Positions 60,393 to 64,000 of a stretch of 64,000 nt of DNA are shown piece after piece (position 1 is the stretch's first letter; every line of letters starts with the position of its first letter). The position numbers and the translations under genes were made by a program. This stretch comes from Pyxidicoccus trucidator (lineage in GTDB: Bacteria; Myxococcota; Myxococcia; Myxococcales; Myxococcaceae): positions 291,342 to 355,341 of the forward strand of contig NZ_JAAIXZ010000009.1 in NCBI RefSeq assembly GCF_010894435.1. The letters are read 5' to 3'. The notes under the pieces are model-generated. The model made no database searches. It was not told the origin of the DNA and saw nothing but the letters and a program-made list of their open reading frames with translations.

Positions 60393-60555
60393 CGGCCCGG
60401 GTACCGGGGTTGACGCGCCGCATTCCCGCCGCCAGGACGGCCGGAATGCGTGCGAACACCCGGGCGACGACGACATTCCCAGTGCGCGGAAGGTGCGCCA
60501 GGGGGCGGGAGGACGTGGCAGGCTGCGCGCGACTTCCCCACCCACGAGGTGAACC

Positions 60556-62742
60556 GTGAAGCTGAAGAGCGCATTGACGGCGGCGGTGCTGATGCTGCCC
60601 CTGGCCGTCCCCGCCGCCCCCGCGGCCAAAGGGACCTCCAAGCCGCCCGTGACCGAGAAGCAGGAGAAGGTGGACACCTACCACGGCACGGAGGTGAAGG
60701 ACCCGTACCAGTGGCTGGAGGCGTCCTCGGAGCCGAAGGTCAAGGAGTGGAACGACGCGCAGAACGCGTACACGCGGGCGATGCTGGACAAGCTGCCCGG
60801 GCGCGAGGGCCTGCGCCAGCGCATCACCGAGCTGCTCGGCTGGAAGTCCCCGGGCTACGGCGGCCTGCAGGAGGCTGGCGGCACCCTCTTCTCCATGAAG
60901 GTGCAGCCGCCCAAGCAGCAGGCGTTCCTGGTGGTGCTGGGCCCGGTGGACGACACGTCCAAGGAGCGCGTGCTCGTGGACCCCATGGTGGTGGACCCGT
61001 CCGGCCACACCTCCATCGACTGGTACGTCCCCACGCAGGACGGCAAGAAGGTGGCCGTCTCCATGTCGAAGAACGGCACGGAGAGCGGTGACGTCACCAT
61101 CTACGACGTGGCCACCGGCAAGGCGATGCCGAACGAGATGGTGCCGAAGGTGAACGGCGGCACCGCGGGCGGCAGCCTCGCGTGGAACGCGGACGGCACG
61201 GGCTACTTCTACACGCGCTACCCGCGCGGCGAGGAGCGCCCCGCGGCGGACCGCGACTTCTTCCAGCAGGTCTACTACCACCAGCTGGGCACGCCCACGG
61301 AGAAGGACACGTACGCGTTGGGCAAGGACTTCCCGCGCATCGCCATGACGGAGCTGGAGACGTCCCACGACGGCAAGTACACGTCCGCGGTCGTCGCCAA
61401 CGGTGACGGCGGCGAGTACATGCTCTACCTGCGCGGCCCGTCCGGCCAGTGGGCGCAGGTGTCGAAGTTCGAGGACAAGGTCATCCGCGCCGCCTTCGGC
61501 CATGACGACGCGCTGTACCTCCTGAGCCGCAAGGACGCGCCGCGCGGCAAGGTGCTGCGGCTGCCGCTGGCCACGCCCACGCTGGACAAGGCGACGCTGC
61601 TGGTGCCGGAGGGCGAGGCCAGCATCCAGGGCTTCTTCCCGGCGAAGACGCGGCTGTACATCAGCGAGCAGCTCGGCGGCCCGTCGCAGCTGCGCATGGT
61701 GGACCTGAAGGGCCAGGCGCTGGGCATGGTGCCCACGCTGCCGGTGTCGTCCGTGGGCGGGCTGGTGAGCTCGGGCAGCGGGGACGACGTGCTGTTCGTC
61801 AACTCCAGCTTCGTGCAGCCCATGGCGTGGTACCGGTACTCGGCCAAGGACAACAAGGTGACGAAGACGGCGCTGGCGCGCACCTCGCCGCTCGACTTGA
61901 GCGACGTGGAGGTGGTGCGCACCGAGGCCACGTCCAAGGACGGCACCAAGGTGCCGGTCACCATCCTCAAGAAGAAGGGCACGAAGCTGGACGGGAAGAA
62001 CCCGGCGCTGCTCACGGGCTACGGCGGCTTCAACATCTCCATCACCCCGGGCTACAACGTGCTGGCCGGGCTGTGGATGGAGCAGGGCGGCGTGTATGCC
62101 ATCGCCAACCTGCGCGGCGGCTCGGAGTTCGGCGAGAAGTGGCACGCCGAGGGCTCGCTGACGAAGAAGCAGAACGTCTTCGACGACTTCTACGCCGCCG
62201 CGAAGCTGCTGGTGGACCAGAAGTACACGCAGCCGAAGAAGCTGGCCATCCAGGGCGGCAGCAACGGCGGCCTGCTGATGGGCGCGGCCGTCACGCAGCA
62301 CCCGGAGATGTACGGCACCGTCGTGGCCCGCGTGGGCATCTACGACATGCTGCGCGTGGAGCTGACGCCCAACGGCCAGTTCAACATCACCGAGTACGGC
62401 ACCGTGAAGGACCCGGAGCAGTTCAAGGCCCTGCACGCGTACTCGCCCATGCACAACGTGAAGGACGGGACGAAGTACCCGTCGGTGCTCTTCACCTCCG
62501 GCGCCAATGACCCGCGCGTGGACCCGTTCCACTCGCGGAAGATGGTGGCCCGGATGCAGGCGGCCAGCAGCTCCAAGCGCCCCATCCTCCTGCGCGCCAA
62601 CGCGGAGACCGGCCACGGCGCCGGCACCCCGCTCAACGCGCGTATCGAGGAGGAGGTGGACGTCTACTCCTTCGTCTTCAACGAGCTGGGCATGAAGTAC
62701 CGCCCGCCCGCGAAGAAGGTCAGCGCTCCCGCGCCGCAGTGA
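60556..62742 (+). CDS. exported prolyl oligopeptidase (S9A)
   Basis: This 728-residue serine peptidase has a signal peptide and the S9A order: an N-terminal DPYQWLEASSEPKVKEW segment, a seven-bladed propeller, and a C-terminal alpha/beta-hydrolase domain. The triad is Ser569 in GGSNGGLLMG, Asp652 in GANDPRVD and His687 in AETGHGAG. It cuts short peptides after proline; in myxobacteria such enzymes digest peptides from prey. The GTG start at 60556 has a GAGGT site upstream. Confidence 0.93.
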   Translation: MKLKSALTAAVLMLPLAVPAAPAAKGTSKPPVTEKQEKVDTYHGTEVKDPYQWLEASSEPKVKEWNDAQNAYTRAMLDKLPGREGLRQRITELLGWKSPGYGGLQEAGGTLFSMKVQPPKQQAFLVVLGPVDDTSKERVLVDPMVVDPSGHTSIDWYVPTQDGKKVAVSMSKNGTESGDVTIYDVATGKAMPNEMVPKVNGGTAGGSLAWNADGTGYFYTRYPRGEERPAADRDFFQQVYYHQLGTPTEKDTYALGKDFPRIAMTELETSHDGKYTSAVVANGDGGEYMLYLRGPSGQWAQVSKFEDKVIRAAFGHDDALYLLSRKDAPRGKVLRLPLATPTLDKATLLVPEGEASIQGFFPAKTRLYISEQLGGPSQLRMVDLKGQALGMVPTLPVSSVGGLVSSGSGDDVLFVNSSFVQPMAWYRYSAKDNKVTKTALARTSPLDLSDVEVVRTEATSKDGTKVPVTILKKKGTKLDGKNPALLTGYGGFNISITPGYNVLAGLWMEQGGVYAIANLRGGSEFGEKWHAEGSLTKKQNVFDDFYAAAKLLVDQKYTQPKKLAIQGGSNGGLLMGAAVTQHPEMYGTVVARVGIYDMLRVELTPNGQFNITEYGTVKDPEQFKALHAYSPMHNVKDGTKYPSVLFTSGANDPRVDPFHSRKMVARMQAASSSKRPILLRANAETGHGAGTPLNARIEEEVDVYSFVFNELGMKYRPPAKKVSAPAPQ

Positions 62743-62768
62743 CGCGCGTCAGGAATTGACGGGCCCCC

Positions 62769-62809
62769 GGCCCGCCGTGGACACGGTGCTTCCGTGGCCG
62801 CGGCGGGCC
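62769..62809. terminator. bidirectional hairpin between convergent genes
   Basis: A 9-bp stem (62769-62777 with 62801-62809) holds an inner 5-bp stem (62782-62786 with 62792-62796) with a TGCTT loop. It lies between the convergent stops at 62742 and 62838. Confidence 0.6.
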
Positions 62810-62837
62810 CTGGTATTTCGGGGCGTCCCTCGCCGCG

Positions 62838-64000
62838 CTACAGCTCCACCTGGGCGCCCAGCTCGACGACGCGGTTGGGCGGAATCCGGAAGAAGGCGGT
62901 GGCCGAGCGGGCGTTGCGGCTCATCCACACGAAGATGGCCTCGCGCCACATCGCCATGCCCGGCTTCTTGCCGACGATGAGCGTCTCGCGACCGAGGAAG
63001 AAGCTGGTGCTCATGACGTTGAAGGGCAGCCCCGCCTCACGGCAGCGCTTGAGGATGTCCGGAATGGACGGGTCATCCATGAAGCCGTAGCGAGCGGTGA
63101 TGCGCCGCATGCCCAGCGGCAGGTTCTCCACCCTCACCCGTTCGGCGGGCGGGACGTGGGGCAGGTCCTCGGTGGTGATGGTGAGCAGCAGCGTCTGCTC
63201 GTGCAGCACCTTGTTGTGCTTCAGGTTGTGCAGCATCGCGCTGGGAGCAATCTCGGGGTTGCCCGTCATGAAGATGGCCGTGCCCGGCACCCGGTGGGGC
63301 GCGTTCTCTCCGAAGCTCTCCAGCAAATCCATGAGGCCGAGGGACGAGGCGTGCAGCTTCTTCCCCAGCAGCTCGCGGCCGCGCTTCCACGTCGTCATCA
63401 GGGTGAAGAGGACGGCGCCCATCGTGAGCGGCAGCCAGCCACCGTGGGCCACCTTGACGATGTTGGCGCCGAAGAAGGACAGGTCGACGGCGAGGAAGAG
63501 CGCCGCGATGGGCACCAGCAGTGAGCGCCGCACGCCCCAGCGCTCGCGCGCCACCACGTAGGCCAGGCACGTGGTGATGGCCATGGTGGCCGTCACGGCG
63601 ATGCCGTACGCGGCCGTGAGCGCGGTGGAGGAGCGGAAGCCCAGCACCACCGCCACCACGCCCAGCAGCAGCGCGAGGTTCACCCCCGGCAGGTAGATCT
63701 GCCCCTTCTCCTCGGCGGAGGTGTGCACCACTTCCAGACGGGGCCAGTAGCCGAGCTGGATGGCCTGCCGGGTGAGGCTGAACACGCCGGAGATGAGCGC
63801 CTGGGAGGCGATGACGGTGGCGACCGTGGCCAGCCCCACCAGCGGGTACAGCGCCCAGTCGGGGGCCAGGTGGAAGAACGGGTTGGAAGCGACGGAAGGA
63901 TTTCTCAGCAGCAGCGCGCCCTGCCCGAAGTAGTTGAGCAGCAGCGCCGGCAGCACCAGGGCGAACCACGCCAGGCGGATGGGCCGGTAGCCGAAGTGGC
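62838..64000 (-). CDS. kup: Kup-type potassium transporter, 3' part
   Basis: The last 387 codons of a Kup potassium uptake protein; the start lies beyond the right edge. The frame at the edge reads GYRPIRLAWFALVLPALLLN, then YFGQGALLLRNP, a hallmark of Kup. More helices (VIASQALISGVFSLTRQAIQLGYWP, ALTAAYGIAVTATMAITT) follow, and then the soluble C-terminal domain (VPGTAIFMTGNPEIAPSAML, RRITARYGFMDDPSIPDIL). Kup imports K+ with protons. It converges on the prolyl oligopeptidase gene. Confidence 0.92.
   Translation of the reverse strand, partial: HFGYRPIRLAWFALVLPALLLNYFGQGALLLRNPSVASNPFFHLAPDWALYPLVGLATVATVIASQALISGVFSLTRQAIQLGYWPRLEVVHTSAEEKGQIYLPGVNLALLLGVVAVVLGFRSSTALTAAYGIAVTATMAITTCLAYVVARERWGVRRSLLVPIAALFLAVDLSFFGANIVKVAHGGWLPLTMGAVLFTLMTTWKRGRELLGKKLHASSLGLMDLLESFGENAPHRVPGTAIFMTGNPEIAPSAMLHNLKHNKVLHEQTLLLTITTEDLPHVPPAERVRVENLPLGMRRITARYGFMDDPSIPDILKRCREAGLPFNVMSTSFFLGRETLIVGKKPGMAMWREAIFVWMSRNARSATAFFRIPPNRVVELGAQVEL

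Overview
The window is very GC-rich DNA with almost all codons ending in G or C. It is dense with lipoproteins, hybrid sensor kinases and TPR/CHAT proteins. It also has a menaquinone-type MenB, a beta/gamma-crystallin lipoprotein related in fold to Myxococcus protein S, and an exported prolyl oligopeptidase. Together these point to a chromosomal segment of a myxobacterium, most likely Myxococcaceae (Myxococcus, Corallococcus or Pyxidicoccus). That placement is inference from gene content and composition. I saw no tRNA, rRNA, CRISPR array, insertion sequence or phage module.

Layout. 1-1.1 kb: the right end of a probable RiPP (ribosomally made, modified peptide) locus on the minus strand. It has three near-identical 30-32 aa peptides with a CSCGG motif behind a PqqD-type peptide chaperone and a good promoter. 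The modifying enzymes, if present, lie left of the window. 1.4-8.7 kb: menB, a small exported protein, a fused EutB-EutC ethanolamine ammonia-lyase carrying a Tat/lipoprotein signal, endonuclease III, a DUF418 membrane protein and a lipoprotein. 8.8-13.7 kb: xdhC and a single-chain xanthine dehydrogenase. 13.7-15 kb: a compact doxX / SRPBCC / arsR operon with its operator inside the promoter. 15-20.3 kb: an exported protein, two paired alpha/beta hydrolases, an AraC regulator, a methyltransferase-like membrane protein and a Sel1-like barrel lipoprotein. 20.7-27.5 kb: EEP-family hydrolase, peptidoglycan-binding CHAP-like amidase, small lipoprotein, PQQ-type sugar dehydrogenase fused to cytochrome c, and a D-aminoacylase-type amidohydrolase.

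27.5-35.3 kb is the most unusual accessory stretch. It holds a TPR-CHAT protease-like protein, a transglutaminase-like protein coupled to a small helical protein, and three tandem JmjC/cupin-like proteins, one of which has lost its metal ligands. A 53-aa Pro/Asn/His-rich peptide gene sits between two of the three. I propose, as inference only, a peptide or protein modification locus.

35.4-50 kb: a secreted Cys-repeat protein, a PD-(D/E)XK nuclease-like protein, a 47-bp tandem repeat, a small membrane protein, a hybrid histidine kinase, a lipoprotein, GAF and DedA-type proteins, a two-gene RdgC-like pair, lipoproteins, a large possible SUKH/immunity-type protein, a SnoaL-like protein divergent from a MocR regulator, and a histidine kinase. 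50-64 kb: a GNAT acetyltransferase, the beta/gamma-crystallin lipoprotein, a degenerate PilT/GspE-type ATPase, an ArnT-like glycosyltransferase, membrane proteins, a GAF histidine kinase interrupted by an in-frame TGA, a PBP4-type D,D-carboxypeptidase, prolyl oligopeptidase and the 3' part of a Kup potassium transporter that runs off the right edge.
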